Shown in pieces: positions 48,701-60,730 of a stretch of DNA of 64,000 bases (position 1 is the first letter of the stretch; the number at the start of each line of letters is the position of its first letter). The position numbers and the translations under genes were made by a program. This stretch comes from Megalonaias nervosa (taxonomy: Eukaryota > Mollusca > Bivalvia > Unionida > Unionidae). Where the stretch lies: assembly GCA_016617855.1 (NCBI GenBank), contig JAECUM010003202.1, positions 1 through 64,000 of the forward strand, read 5' to 3'. The notes below the pieces were generated by a model that searched no databases, was not told the DNA's origin, and saw nothing but the letters and a program-made list of their open reading frames with translations.

Positions 48701-50200
48701 AAGATTGCAAAAAATTCACAGTTGAAAACAGATACAACCCCGTCATTTCAGTTTGAAATTTTCAAATGCTACAAACATGTTCATAAAACATGAATCCCCA
48801 AACAGAGTCTGAAAACTGAAACAAAAGCAAAACATCAGCACAAGCACTGTGTTTGGCATTTAAAATATCCTCATAAATGATTAAAAGGGCTGACAAGGAA
48901 GATGCTTAATTCTTGTTCTAAACTGAACCTAAGAAACTGGCCATGAGTCAAAGCATGACCAATCAAACTGCAAACATAGCAAAGGAATTGTCAATCTGAT
49001 TAAAACATAAATAGCTCAGTCAAAACTAGCAATATTTACTAGGCAATGCACACATACTTTGGACAACAGAGTTTTAAAAAATTGCATTTGGAGAAAGTAC
49101 TAAACACATGATATACATGGAGAACATTTGTGTACATCTAGTGCATTGTACATTTCATGAAGGTGTGAAAAACCAAGAGTGCAAATACTAGAGCTTTTCA
49201 TCCACTAAATGATCTATATTCCTTGCTTACTCGGAAAACAGCCATATTTCAAAGAACAAATTTACAATCAAATGTGTTGGCTAGTTAAGTGACTGAAGTA
49301 GATTTCTTATGGAAGTGTCAGCTGTTTACCATTTATGTGCTGCTGTGTTTTGCAATCATCTAAACATATGAGCATTAAATATAATTCTCTTTCCTAAATC
49401 AAAGCAAGAAAGCACATGCTTGGAAACCAAAAATTAAGTTCATATTTTAATTTGAATGTGATTTTTTGTGACAGGTCATCATGCTACCATGGCACCAACT
49501 GACTGACAACATCAGAGATGCAATTCTTTGGTCATAGTTTTGATGTCTATTGATCAAAGTTCTTGAGTGAAAAAACCCCAAACAATTGATAATGGAATTC
49601 ATTATCAAATTCATACAGTAGCATAAAATGTAATGGGTTGTTTACAAAATTGCCCTTGAGTCAGATGAGTGAATTTTCTTCACACATGCGTATACCTTAG
49701 GGAGGCTGGAGAATGCGTACATGTATATTGTGTCCCTTTAATGGACTATCTCTCCACTGGCTTAAAAGAGTTTTCAGTTTCTCTATACCACTTTAAAACT
49801 GTTACTTACCATTCATTTCTTATACATTTTTATCTTGATTTACAATGGGATCAAAAGATCTTAATAAACTGTTGTGTTTTTTTTTTAATATCAATTTCGG
49901 CTTAGTGTATGTTTGCAGAAGTGAAACATAGCGATCACTTTTGCATTAGTACATGTGTCAGTCAATCCATCCATCTGTACATCAGTGTGTGTGTGTCTGT
50001 CTGTCCATCCATCTGTACATCTATCCATACCCTAGATTTAAACTTAATGGGGTTTTTACTTTCCATTCATCTTTATCTTCTCTAATACAGGGTGGACTTG
50101 AGGAAAGTGGGAGTCTCTTGAATTTGGAATATCAATTTAATACAAGACTCGAAAATCAGTAGTTTTTTCCCTCTTTTTGTTACTATGAAGACAATATACA
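45771..50200. other. Long intergenic stretch, no supported gene
   Basis: AT-rich DNA with short frames only. Contains a short (AAT)n run at about 48664-48682. A long BAZ2 3' UTR could extend into its right part, but no end signal can be assigned with confidence. Confidence 0.45.
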
Positions 50201-50204
50201 TAAT

Positions 50205-50490
50205 TTATGGTTTGTACTGCCCTGGAGGGTGAAGATGGCCATTAAAAGTCCATTGCTCAATGGTTTGTACTGCCCTGGACGGAGCAGAGGGCTGACAGAC
50301 TCCGCTTCTCCATGCTTTGTACTCTCTGGAGGGTACAGAGGGTTAACGAACTCCATTGCTGCATGGTTTGTACTGCCCTGGAGGGTACAGTGGGTTCATA
50401 AAACGCCATTGCTCCATTTTTTCTGGTACTGCCCTGGAGTGTGCAGAGGGCAGACAAGCTTCACTTCTCTGTGGTTCATACTGCCCTTTA
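50205..50490. repeat. Minisatellite, about 65-bp unit, about 5 copies
   Basis: Units share TGGTTTGTACTGCCCTGGAG, GGTACAGAGGGTTAAC and CTCCATTGCTCCATG-like segments. The 121-codon plus-strand frame over it is repeat-derived. Confidence 0.85.
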
Positions 50491-52290
50491 GTCTTTTTTC
50501 AAAGAATTTTCAAAGATTTCCAAATGCCTTCAAGGAATATTTTAGTGTATGGAACTTGAACCTTCTCTGTATGTTATTGTTGTGTGTCATTTGATCCACT
50601 GAATATTACCCCATTCTATATATTTTTTAAATGTATGTCAATTACAACAATTTCTGGTTTTAAAGTATTACACGTTTTATTCAGTTTTAGCATTTTCCAT
50701 TCCCCGAGATAAATTCAAGGAATTCTGGGTATAACCTAAGGGGGAAGGGGGGGCAAATTCAAGGATCTTTACAAGAATAAAACCAACTGCTTTAATTCCA
50801 AGGATTTTTCAAGGCAACCCTCCAAATTCAAAATTTACAGGGCTGCACGATCAATACAGAGGTAAACTGCCAGGTTCATTAAGCAGTTAATGTATTTGGT
50901 ACAAACTGCTATAAAAAAATTAAAATTCTCCCCATCATTGCTTAGTGGTGCTGTAACAATATCAGGGGGAAAACTGTGTTTAAAAGAAATAAGATGGACA
51001 TAGTATTTTGAAAATACAAAATGAAAGAGATCTGTTCTGTGAGTAGGAATGAAAAATCTGTAGAAATAAAATTTACACTCAGTACCAATAAACAATAAAG
51101 TAAACTCTGGATAATAAATCAATTTGCTTAAATTTGAAATCAGTGAAGTTTGCATGTGTCTATTTTATATGTGCAGTGATGGGCATGTAAACTGATACAG
51201 CTATTTTACAAAGTTTCTGTATTAACACTTAGGAACAAAACTGATGGTCTGGTAAAGATTGTCGCAAAAAGAAAAGAAGAGATGAAAAGGTAGAATTTGA
51301 TATTTGTTTTGGTTATGGCAAAGCAACACCAGAAGGTTACCAAGACAACTGCATTAAATGCACTGCCTAAGGACAGATCACAGTAGTTGAACCAATGGTC
51401 AGATTCAAACCTAACCCTTGGATATTACAGCTCATTCAGAATTAGGGATATATAAACAATGAGTATACGCATTCATTTTTGTATTCATTTTTGCAACGAA
51501 ACTTTGGACAGCCACTATTTCCATGTAAGATTAATTTATGTGTAAGTTTATTTTCCAATGTAATCTGATTTTCTCTTTTTTTTTACAGTACCTAAAAAAA
51601 ACTTTCATCTGAGGCTTGTAAAATGAAAGTAATCAGTTGACCTTTCTTGTGCTAAAAAGGGAATTAATAAAGTCATAAGAAACAGTACAGAAAATGGTAC
51701 AAATCTGCTGAACCATAAAAATATCAAATGACAGATGATTAACCTAAAAAAGTACTTGTGAATTTACATATACCACTGAAAATGTCTTGATAAAGGTGTC
51801 ACACAAATACATGCAACTCCTTGATGAAGACCGCAACCTTTTGAAAGTAACCTTGTAAAGAAAATACCTGACACATCTTCAGAAATGAACATTAGAAAAA
51901 TATTTATTATATGTATTTCATCATAATTAAGAACAACACTGACTGAAGGTCTACTCTTCATGTGCCTTTTGAAAAACTTTCACAAGTTAATTCTGGCTCT
52001 TCTCTGACATGCACTAACTTTCACAGAATAGTCTTGTCCCTCTTTTAACGAGAGACTTCCATGACTTAATAAAATTCCCACTTCTTATCTCTAGCAAGTT
52101 CAACACATTAACTCCCTCTCAGCCTTAAGAGGCACTAGCCTGGTCACCCTGAAAAATGGCTTCATCTATGAAATTTTTCCTAAAACATGGAAGAGTCTAT
52201 ATCCTGCAGCAATCTCTAGAAGAGTCCAAGACATACTTTAGTGGAAACAGTTATCACATTACATAAATTCCCTGATTTATCTGCTGCTAT
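50491..52290. other. Region downstream of BAZ2, likely including its 3' UTR
   Basis: No gene is seen. On the minus strand this follows the BAZ2 stop codon. AATAAA-type hexamers for that strand occur, for example near 51901-51908 and 51547-51552, but none can be assigned with confidence. Confidence 0.4.
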
Positions 52291-52486
52291 TCATGGCTGA
52301 GAAGATGCATTTTCACCACATACATCCTCTGAGGATGATGAAAGGAGAAGTTCTTTCCATCGTCGTTCAAAAAATTTCCGCATATTATGCCCAGCTTGTC
52401 CCACCTCAGAATCATCTTCATTAAATGTTTGACAGTTCTGGAAAATTATTCTAGCATCAGCAGCAAACTCAGCCCTGGTTTTGTAG
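52291..52486 (-). CDS. BAZ2: BAZ2-like protein, terminal exon (second half of bromodomain, stop)
   Basis: Acceptor TTTGTTTCAG|CTAC. The exon encodes YKTRAEFAADARIIFQNCQT, then FNEDDSEVGQAGHNMRKFFE, RRWKEL and a short Ser-rich tail to TGA. This is the BC loop and helices B-C of a bromodomain: the Asn of TFNEDDS is the acetyl-lysine-contacting residue, and the FNEDDS-xG-AGHNMR run is characteristic of BAZ2A/BAZ2B. BAZ2 proteins carry their bromodomain at the extreme C-terminus, as here. In the family it reads acetylated histone tails as part of ISWI (NoRC-type) remodelling complexes in the nucleus. The exon joins the upstream one with its first C completing TG|C. Confidence 0.9.
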
Positions 52487-54111
52487 CTGAAACAAAGTAT
52501 AGGCACATTCATAAATCACACATGCAAAAAGTTTTACATACAAAGCAAGCAAATTCCGTGAATTGATATTTCCCCCACGTTCTGCTTGCCTGATGAATAT
52601 CAAGCTGCCTATACAGTCTGAATAAAATCAAACAATAATTTAACGTAGTTAATTTCGCTTAAGAAAGTTGGGTATTATGACAATCCTTTAATGGTAAGCA
52701 CCCATGCAACATCTCTTTAATGATAAGCATTCATCCAAGAACCTCTAAACTGAAGGGTGTCACATTTGCTAAGCAACCAGTTATAAGGTCACGTATAAGC
52801 TATAATCTACCTGTTCTTTGAATATTACCATGGCCTTGTGTTTGACCTCTAAAGATTGCAGCGGGGTTAGTGTTGAACTCTTATGCAAGGTTAACATGAC
52901 CAGCCAGAGACCGGAAACTTGAGTTGGCAAAGGCAACCTGTCGCATCACTTAACAAAGGCTTACTGTTATCACATCTATATGTTAAAGGTTAGTTCAAGG
53001 ATCAAAAGGAAAGTCCACAGGGTGAACAGGGCATGTTTTCATCCATCCCCACATTGACAGACAGTGTAAGGGACATTGTCCGCTAAGTTTGATTGGACTG
53101 GTCCACAGCAATATCCAATCAAAATTGAGATAGAGGGCGTGATTACAATTCAGACCCAAATGATACCTTCCAAAATCGTAAGAGCAATTTAGTATTCGCC
53201 TGGAAGGATTGCAGATCAATAGGGTTTACTCCGAGAAAGAAGCCACTCGTAATCTGGCGGCAGAACTTGAGAGGTAGATTCTTAGGAAAGACAAAGCTTT
53301 GAAAAGGTCATTAAGTTATTTGCTCGATTTTTGCAGAATATTACAGCATCATAATTGTAATTATCTGTAGTATGTATACTTAATTACTAGGATTGTTTAG
53401 TATGTAGAATTACCTTTGTAGTGTTTCATTTACATGCGTATTTGAGAAATGGGCTTGAGCCTTACATGGAGAATTATTAGATTCAAGGCAGAATTATGTA
53501 GATTGTTAGCTTGTGGTCCAAAGTAATTTTGTAATTCGCTATTAGGTTACTCTGTAGTAAAACAGTGCATTTATTAATGCGTTATGTTAGAATTTACACA
53601 TGCTTGAATTGTGAATTTGGAAACATGGTTGAAGTATGTAAGATTAGTTACTAATGGACATATGCATATATCAGAGCATGGATATTTGAATATTTGCATA
53701 CTTTGTATGAGTTGTAAGGTAAATAAATGTGTCTGATTATTGTAATATTGTTTAGTATAATGGGATCAGGAATATGTACTGATGTGATGGAATTTATTGA
53801 TGTATCTATAAGAAGTAACTGATACCGTGCTGTATTATGATGTTTGTTTTACCATACAAGAATGTATGGGTATCTCGATGTGAACGAATGAATGACTGAA
53901 GAAATTTAATAGCCATTATCTAAAGACTGGCTGTGTGTGGTGTGATATGCGAGGGCTAAGGAAAAAGATTGCACCATCCTTGTGTTTTCACAGGAAGCTT
54001 TTTAGGGGACAGAGAACTTCCGGTTCCACTGGGTCCCAAGTCTTCAAGAGCTGGAGACGGAATTGAGACGGTAGCCAAGACAGTCGAAGTCGACAGAAGT
54101 GTAGTTGTGGG

Positions 54112-54270
54112 AGAGAAAATGGAGGAGGAGGAGAAGGAGTTTAGAGGAAGTAAAGGAGGAGGAGGAGAAGGAGTCTAGAGGAAGTAAAGGAGGAGGAGGA
54201 GAAGGAATTTGGAGAAAGGTCAGGGAGGAAGAGGAGAAGGAATTGGGAGAAATAGGAGAGAGAAAGGATA
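54112..54270 (+). repeat. Homopurine-rich GGA repeat
   Basis: About 160 bp of almost pure G/A on the plus strand, arranged as three units of about 51 bp sharing GAGGAGGAGGAGAAGGA and AGAGGAAGTAAAGG. Frames across it give low-complexity peptides and are not genes. Confidence 0.9.
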
Positions 54271-54599
54271 CAACAGTTGAGTAGAAATACAAGGACAGGT
54301 GGAAATCAATCTCACACTGCTAATCAAGTGATGCAATAGGCTTATTAAAGGGTCGAGTGGAAGGAGTGTAATTGGAAATTTGAGTCATCTGATTACTGAA
54401 TTGTTATTAAATTGTTATTCATTGAATTTCAACCTTTTTTTGTATATTTATCCATCTACCATCGGCATTGCTGACTGGGGGCTTGGAGCTTTACATCTGT
54501 CTTTCACTAAATTTAACTTCCAACAAAATAGAGCTTGGGTGGGACTTCTATAATAGTTTATATTAGGAGCACCCCACCCCAACCATATAGCTAGTCACG

Positions 54600-54890
54600 A
54601 AGAACTTCTGCAAGATCCTCTAAATGATAAGCACTCATCCAAGATAATCTCAATGATAAGCACTCATCCAAGATCCTCTAAATGATAAGCACTCAAAGAT
54701 CCTCTCAATGATAAGTATTCATGCAAGATCCTCTAAATGATAAGTACTCATGCAAGGTCCTCTAAATGATAGGCACTCATCAAAGATCCTCTCAATGACA
54801 AGTATTCATGCAAGATCAGTAAATGATAAGCACTCATGCACGATCCTCTAAATGATAAGCATTCATGCAAGATCCTCCGAATAAAACATG
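54600..54890. repeat. Minisatellite, about 29-bp unit, about 10 copies
   Basis: Units share AAGATCCTCTAAATGATAAG and CACTCATCC. Two related units occur 1.9 kb away at about 52690-52745. Confidence 0.9.
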
Positions 54891-55207
54891 ATCTCACAAT
54901 GACATTACCCCTTTAGCAAAAAATTACTCACCACTCCCTATTTCTAGGCAGTATAAGTATGATCAACGACATTGCCCCTTTAGTAACAAATGCCCACCAC
55001 TCCCTCTTTCAAGGCTGCGTATTTATGACCAACTGCAATGCACCTTTCACACAAAATGCCCACCAGTACCTATTTTTAGGCAGCATACATATGGCCAAAA
55101 ATGTCCACTGCTCCCTATTTCTAAGCAATGACACTGTTTAGTAATCTTTAAAAAAGAAATAGTTTATAATGACAACAGATGCTTCATTACACAATTTTAT
55201 TACTCAC

Positions 55208-55351
55208 CAGTTATCCCTGAGATTACTTTTCATCGTGCTGAAGTCCATGGGGATTTTGATGATTTTTTTGTAAGAGGGGAACTGTTTAAGGTTGACTGGA
55301 ACAAGAAATGGCCAACCATCTTCATGTTTCTCCATTTCTGTCAATATCAAT
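55208..55351 (-). CDS. BAZ2: BAZ2-like protein, exon with first half of bromodomain
   Basis: Acceptor ATGGTTTCAG|A, donor AACTG|GTGAGTA, 144 nt. It encodes LILTEMEKHEDGWPFLVPVN, then LKQFPSYKKIIKIPMDFST and MKSNLRDN. The WPF shelf, the ZA loop (PVNLKQFPSYKKII) and the PMDFST motif are all present, and spacing matches BAZ2A/B without gaps. The first base completes AG|A (Arg) with the upstream exon; the last TG is completed by the next. Together with 52291-52486 it makes one full bromodomain. Confidence 0.92.
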
Positions 55352-55439
55352 CTGAAACCATACAATAATACTCTAAACTGATCAACCAGTCTTGAGTGGA
55401 ATTAAATTTCTTTACCTATGAACATCATTACAAGATGCA

Positions 55440-55830
55440 GTACTCTGCGTACCCAGGCATGACAGAATACCTAGCATAGAGTATTCTGTTTACACTGGCA
55501 TGATAAAACATCTAGCACGCAACATTTTGTTACAATGGCATGACAGAAACACGGCATTCTGTTTGCACTGACATGACATAGCACTAGCACACAGCATTTC
55601 TGTTTATAGTGACAAAACAGAAATCGTAGCACATAGCATTCTGTTTACACTAGCATTAAAGAACACCTAGTACAAAATATTCAGTTTACACTGACATAAC
55701 AGAACAACTAGCACAAAAGATTCTGCTTATACTGACAGGAAAAAGCTCCAAACTTGCAATGTTCTGCTTACCTAGGCATGACAGAACAACTAGCAACAGC
55801 ATTCTGTTTATACTGATATGGCAGAACCCC
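55440..55830. repeat. Minisatellite, about 42-bp unit, about 9 copies
   Basis: Diverged units share GCATTCTGTTTACACTGGCA and TGACAGAACACCTAGCA. Lies in a BAZ2 intron. Confidence 0.85.
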
Positions 55831-55959
55831 TAGTATATCTGTATACAAACTTTTACATACATAATGGGACCGATGTTCAACTTGTCAAAAAGAATTTCCA
55901 GTCATTCAAGATAGAACCATTCTTTGTTTAACTTCTGAATCTTGAAAAAAATCTCTGAT

Positions 55960-56600
55960 TTCTTCAGTGATGACAAGATTTTCAAATGAACTGCTGTGGT
56001 GGCCATATGAGAGACTGATATGTACCACTTTCATTTAGGACAAAGTAGACATTGTTATAAGTCTTTTGATGAAAACCATATGTCAATATGACCATACATT
56101 CAGGGAAAGTCATGACAAAATGTCAGTGTGAAGACAGACATTGTGACAGCTACATCATTTGTGAAATTGGCAGTTTTTATTTCCGACAAACTAGGTATAA
56201 TAAGAAGCCCATAGGTAAAAACCCCATGCTGATATAATTATCCATTTAGGAGGAATAAAGATACCAATATTTTCAAGATGATCAACATAGTGGCCATACA
56301 GAGGGTCAGTTTGTCTCATTTTCATTTAGGACCAACTAGATATCACAAGAAATCTTATGGGAAAACCTCGTTTCAGGAGGAGCAACAGGATTTAAAGATG
56401 GTTGGTGAGTCTGCCACATTGAACATCCGATTGGCACCATTTTCATTTAGGTCAAACTAGATATCATAAGAATACTTTTCATAAATATCACATGTTTATA
56501 TAACAATCTATTTAGAAGGAACAGCTATAGCAAGAGTTTTAAGACAGCTACTGTGGTGACATATTGGATGTCTGGGCTGCAGCTTTTTTACATAGGACGA
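55960..56600 (-). repeat. Dispersed repeat block, inverted copy
   Basis: Same family as 39650-40370 but on the opposite strand (CATTTTCATTTAGGACCAAC, GATATCACAAGAAATCTTAT). Lies in a BAZ2 intron. Confidence 0.65.
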
Positions 56601-57224
56601 ACCAGATCATTTCCACTACCAATGAATAGAACATTTCTTTGGAAATTTTTTTAGAAGAAACGTATCTCTCCTGCATTTTCATCCAAATGAAATACTGGCC
56701 CTAAATCTACTGTAAATTTGTCCACATGTATTGTCCCCACGTGTTCTGACCATACAAGATTGTGTGTTTTATCCTCAAATTCAAATAAATCTGAAATATC
56801 AGGTGTAGAAACAGGGCTTCATCTTGAATATGATCATTAAAGTCAATGTCATCACTTTCAAATCCTTAAAAACTTGCACTGGAATTATCTTAATATATGG
56901 ACGGTGCCATTTTTTTTTACTTTCTACAACTGCCTACATTTTCAGTGGTAATTCCTGCTTATAGAATGTAAATACTACTGATGTAACACTTTCATAATTT
57001 AATGTAAAGATTGTTTTCATTTGCTAAATAGTTCTGTGAAGACTGGATGTTTGCAATTTCATCCAATGCAAAGCTTTAATATCAAACACATATATGTGTC
57101 TCTGGATTTCCAAAACCTTGGCCAGAAGCACATGTACGAGTCAACAAGGACAGAGAGTGCATTGCTAGTAACACACATATGTGTCTGTGGGGAAGCAAGG
57201 CTACATATATGTGTTAGCAGAAGG

Positions 57225-57550
57225 TAAAGAGTTAAATGCACACTGTACTAGCAATAGGATGCATCAATTAACTTAAATGCACTCTGTAACAGCAACAGAA
57301 TGTGTCAATTAGCTTAAATGCACACTATAATAGCAACAAGATTAGTCAATTAGCTTAAATACACTCTGTAACAGCAACAGAATGTATCAATTAGTTAAAT
57401 GTACACTGTAATAGCAATAGAACGTGTCTATTAGCTTAGATGCAATAGCAATAGGATTAGTCAATTAGCTTAAATGCACACTATAATAGCAACAGGACTA
57501 ATCAATTAGCTTAAATGCACACTATAATAGCAATAGATTAGTCAACTGGA
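57225..57550. repeat. Minisatellite, about 41-bp unit, about 8 copies
   Basis: Units share CAATTAGCTTAAATGCACAC and TATAATAGCAA. In a BAZ2 intron. Confidence 0.9.
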
Positions 57551-57773
57551 TTTGTCACATACGGTTAAAGTAGTTCAGCAATTTTTTAGTAAAAGTTTTT
57601 TAAAAGTACTCTTTTTTCAGAAACAGTGGCATATTTACTGGCATGCTAATGTTCTTTGAATAAATCTGTAAGGTTTGACACTAGGATGTTCTCTGTCAGA
57701 GATGATCTAAACATGTTTTGCAACTACAATTAGAAATCACCTGTACAGAAAGAAAACTCAATTCACAATGTAC

Positions 57774-57985
57774 CTGCATATCACCATGTCTGCTGATGAC
57801 TCAACAACCTTCCTCTTCTCCTTATCCAAGTGACCACTCTTCCGTCTGTCTGATTTCTCTGGTGACACAGATGCTTCTGATTTACTCGTCTCTGAATCTT
57901 TTCTGTCTCTGGAAGATGTTGCAGAATCTGACCGCCGTCTTTTGGATGCACCAGGATTACTTTTTCGACCACCCTTCTTCTTTCC
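57774..57985 (-). CDS. BAZ2: BAZ2-like protein, basic linker exon before the bromodomain
   Basis: Acceptor GATCACAG|GGA, donor TGCAG|GTACAT, 212 nt. Read in the frame that joins the bromodomain exon it is open throughout: GKKKGGRKSNPGASKRRRSD at the start, then Ser/Glu/Lys-rich sequence, ending SSADMVIC and AG. BAZ2 proteins have such a charged linker between PHD and bromodomain. The 74-codon frame at 57781-58005 is a different phase and would not join the bromodomain. The exon begins in phase 0. Confidence 0.8.
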
Positions 57986-58673
57986 CTGTGATCAATAATC
58001 AACAATCAAACTAATTCATGAAATAAAGCCTTGAGAGTGTTCAATAGAAAGTGTTGATTGACAACACACAATAGATGATGGATCATCAGGACATACCTCC
58101 AGACCACTTGGACTTGTTGAGGTGAACCGAAATTGAAATTAATAGTTGGTACATGTACCTATTTCCTTCTTCTCATCATCTTAACCATACTCATCACAGT
58201 TGTTAATTGCTTTGTTCTTCTTATCTTTTCTCTTTGCATCTCTTTCTCTTTCAAATTCTTCTCCTCCTAATAACCAATATGACAGTTTAAAACTAATGAG
58301 AAATTTACATTCAGTGTAAAGGAGGACTGATGTTCTAAAATTAACACTTCACACTTAAATAAAGGTTGGTTATAAAGATCTTCTGACTTGGAACCCAAGA
58401 TTATTATAAATTATATCCCTGTAAATAGTTCAGAATTTATGAGACCCATTTCTTTGTTGGATGGTTGATTTTAACAGCGCTTTTTACATGTTATTGGCAA
58501 TATCATGCTATGGAAATTATAGCAAAGTATGTTTTCCAAGGACACATTCAGGCAACCAACCCAATCTGTCCTTGAGACCACCTGGAAACCCTATTATGGA
58601 TGTATTGAAAAGAAAAAAATATGTACCTTTAATTCATTACATGAAGCACAACTCCATTTTCTTGGAACCCTGA

Positions 58674-58678
58674 AATAA

Positions 58679-58715
<37 letters not shown>

Positions 58716-58720
58716 TTGAA
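58674..58720. repeat. (AAT)n microsatellite
   Basis: About 13 tandem AAT/ATA triplets in a BAZ2 intron. Confidence 0.9.
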
Positions 58721-59533
58721 CAAATGTATAACTATATGTTAGCAATATTTCAATGTTCCTTTAGGAAATACCTAAAACTTGGTGGAGATCACAAATATTC
58801 CTGAAACTATCAAGAAAGAGAAAACAATTTTGCATCACTTGTCTTTGTTTGCAAATCACATGTAACTAATTATTCAACAGCTATGTCTTGTTCTAACCAC
58901 AAAATAGTTCCTGAAAGATGCCAACTTCAAATCAAGTCCCAAAGTCTTTAACCTGGAAGAAATTTTTCATTTTTTGTTTCATCTCTTTTGGTGTATGCAT
59001 TTGTCAATACTAATTTCTTAGGGTTGTTCCAGTAAATATACTTGGGACCCAAACAAGTCACTTTTAATGTGGAGTAGTCATGCAATTTAAAATTCTGCAT
59101 CATTTTATATTAACTCTTTCAGTAATCTGTACCCTGGTGTACATTTTTAAATTAGTACCTTCCCTAGGTACCTTGTATGTTTAGATGGAACAGCCCCCTG
59201 TGTCAACTGCATAAGTTGTAAACAGCTTCACGTGCTTAGTTAGATATAAGAAATCAGAACAGACATATGTACAGACAGACAGACAAATCAAAAGATAAAT
59301 AAATTTTAGTGCAAACTTACAACAAAACATTCAAATTAAAAAATCAGTTACTAGTTTGAAAAATAAAAATAAATGAATAGTTAATAGCGTCAAAAGTTCA
59401 TCATACAATAAATCAAAGACCCTATGCAAAATAATTTTCTGATTCTCACTTGTTTTTATTCTGTCCTGAATGGTATTGTATTGAGCAAGGAAAAATCAAA
59501 GCAATAAGTACTAATTCATCCAGAGATATTTAC

Positions 59534-59552
59534 CTGGTATGACATAAACATT
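59534..59552 (-). CDS. Candidate 19-nt microexon of the BAZ2-like gene
   Basis: A 19-base segment with acceptor CCTACAG| and donor CCAG|GTAAAT has exactly the length (1 mod 3) needed to link the zinc-finger exon to the basic exon in frame. It would add MFMSYQ. Weak: such short matches arise easily by chance and it supplies no missing zinc ligands. Confidence 0.15.
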
Positions 59553-59839
59553 CTGTAGGTAATACATTTTAAGATTAAATGATAAACAAAAGGAAAATCC
59601 ACATAATTAAGAGAAATATATACTGTAAACATTGAATCTGTTAGCATAATTAAATATTTGTTTTTCATGTATACATTTGTAAAATAATGTTTGACAAGTT
59701 ACACACTATCATGTATTTCTTTACTATAAAGGTGTTTTCTCAAATTCATTTCCTCTCTAAATTATTGCAAAGTTTTGCAAATGAAAATTGTGTTACTTCG
59801 ATTAAATTGTATAAATTATAGATTATATCCTTGTCTTAC

Positions 59840-59952
59840 CGAGATAATGGAGGAATCATACAATCTATGTGTATTGCACGTGGACAGGTATCACATTCGG
59901 CAAGTTTACCCATTCTCTTCCCACACACCAGACAGCATGACTCACCAACAGC
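59840..59952 (-). CDS. BAZ2: BAZ2-like protein, second zinc-finger-like exon
   Basis: Acceptor TTTCGCAG|GCT, donor TCTCG|GTAAG, 113 nt, starting in phase 0. It reads AVGESCCLVCGKRMGKLAEC, then DTCPRAIHIDC and MIPPLSR. The Cys-x2-Cys, Cys-x2-Cys, His-x2-Cys spacing and the CDTCPR-x-H-x-x-C run are those of a PHD finger, but the last W..C-x2-C pair is absent from this exon. Vertebrate BAZ2 proteins, as I know them, have one PHD finger; the finger at 61552 already supplies that one, so this may be an additional or degenerate finger. The exon ends in phase 2, which does not fit the next recognised exon, so at least one exon is missing between them. Confidence 0.75.
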
Positions 59953-60109
59953 CTGCGAAAGTTTACCAACCATTATTACATGATTTTGCAAAGAAATAAA
60001 GCAGATATGAACATGAGAATTCAGTGGAATGTCTTTCTTTAATTGCCAGTTCTACCACATATTCCAACAATGGTTCTGCAGAATTGAACATTAGAATTAA
60101 GTGAAATTA

Positions 60110-60300
60110 AAAGTTCTGCCAATGCATCTTCCAAAAACAGAATACTGCATGTTGCCTGTGAATGCCATTATATCTTCCAAAAACAGAAAACATTATCTTG
60201 CCTGTGAATGCCATTATCCTCCAACAACAGAATACAGTATCTTGCCTGTAAATGCCATTATATTTTCCAACAACAAAATACAGTATCCTGCCTGTGAAAA
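60110..60300. repeat. Minisatellite, about 45-bp unit, about 4 copies
   Basis: Units share ACAGTATCTTGCCTGTGAAT and GCCATTATATCTTCCAA. In the intron between the two zinc-finger exons. Confidence 0.85.
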
Positions 60301-60534
60301 GTATTCTAATTCTGCTAAAGCCAGCAAGACAGCAGCTCCTAATGTATCAGGATACAAACTTCAGACATATTGTAATTTATGTTATGCCTGTCAGTGGAAT
60401 TTCCAATACAAATAATTTGGATAATTCACAGGAGTGATTACAAATATTTTTTTTACTGCATTCAATAAACATTGATAGAATTATGACCAAGAAATATGAT
60501 CCACCATTTTGTCACTTGCTTGGTCCAGTGTTAA

Positions 60535-60730
60535 GCTGGTCCACTGTCACTGATGAGTACCAGTCTCAAATCCCACAACATGCTTATTTGGTTTCTTTAG
60601 TACCAGTCTCAAATCCCACAACATGCTTATTTTGGTTTCTTTAGTACCAGTCTCAAATCCCACAACATGCTTATTTTGGTTTCTTTAGTACCAGTCTAAA
60701 ATCCCACAACATGCTTATTTGGTTTCTTTA
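60535..60730. repeat. Minisatellite, about 60-bp unit, 4 copies
   Basis: Nearly identical copies share ACCAGTCTCAAATCCCACAA, CATGCTTATTTTGG and TTTCTTTAGT. Low divergence suggests recent expansion. Confidence 0.9.

Larger units (their letters stand above)
52487..55207 (-). other. BAZ2 intron (2.7 kb) with repeats
   Basis: Between the two bromodomain exons. It holds a purine-rich repeat (54112-54270), a minisatellite (54600-54890) and a stretch at about 53240-54475 that could be a retroelement LTR. No other exon is needed, since the flanking exons join in frame. Confidence 0.75.

Noticed and set aside
50229..50594. 121-codon plus-strand frame
   Set aside because: Covers a 65-bp minisatellite; the peptide is repetitive with no domain.
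53969..54178. 69-codon plus-strand frame with Glu/Gly runs
   Set aside because: Low-complexity translation of the GGA repeat.
57781..58005. 74-codon minus-strand frame over the BAZ2 linker exon
   Set aside because: Wrong phase: only the other frame joins the bromodomain exon at a consensus splice site.
58150..58270. Lys/Glu-rich minus-strand segment as the missing BAZ2 exon
   Set aside because: It has an acceptor and a weak donor, but neither open frame fits the phase needed on both sides, and the required frame hits a stop.
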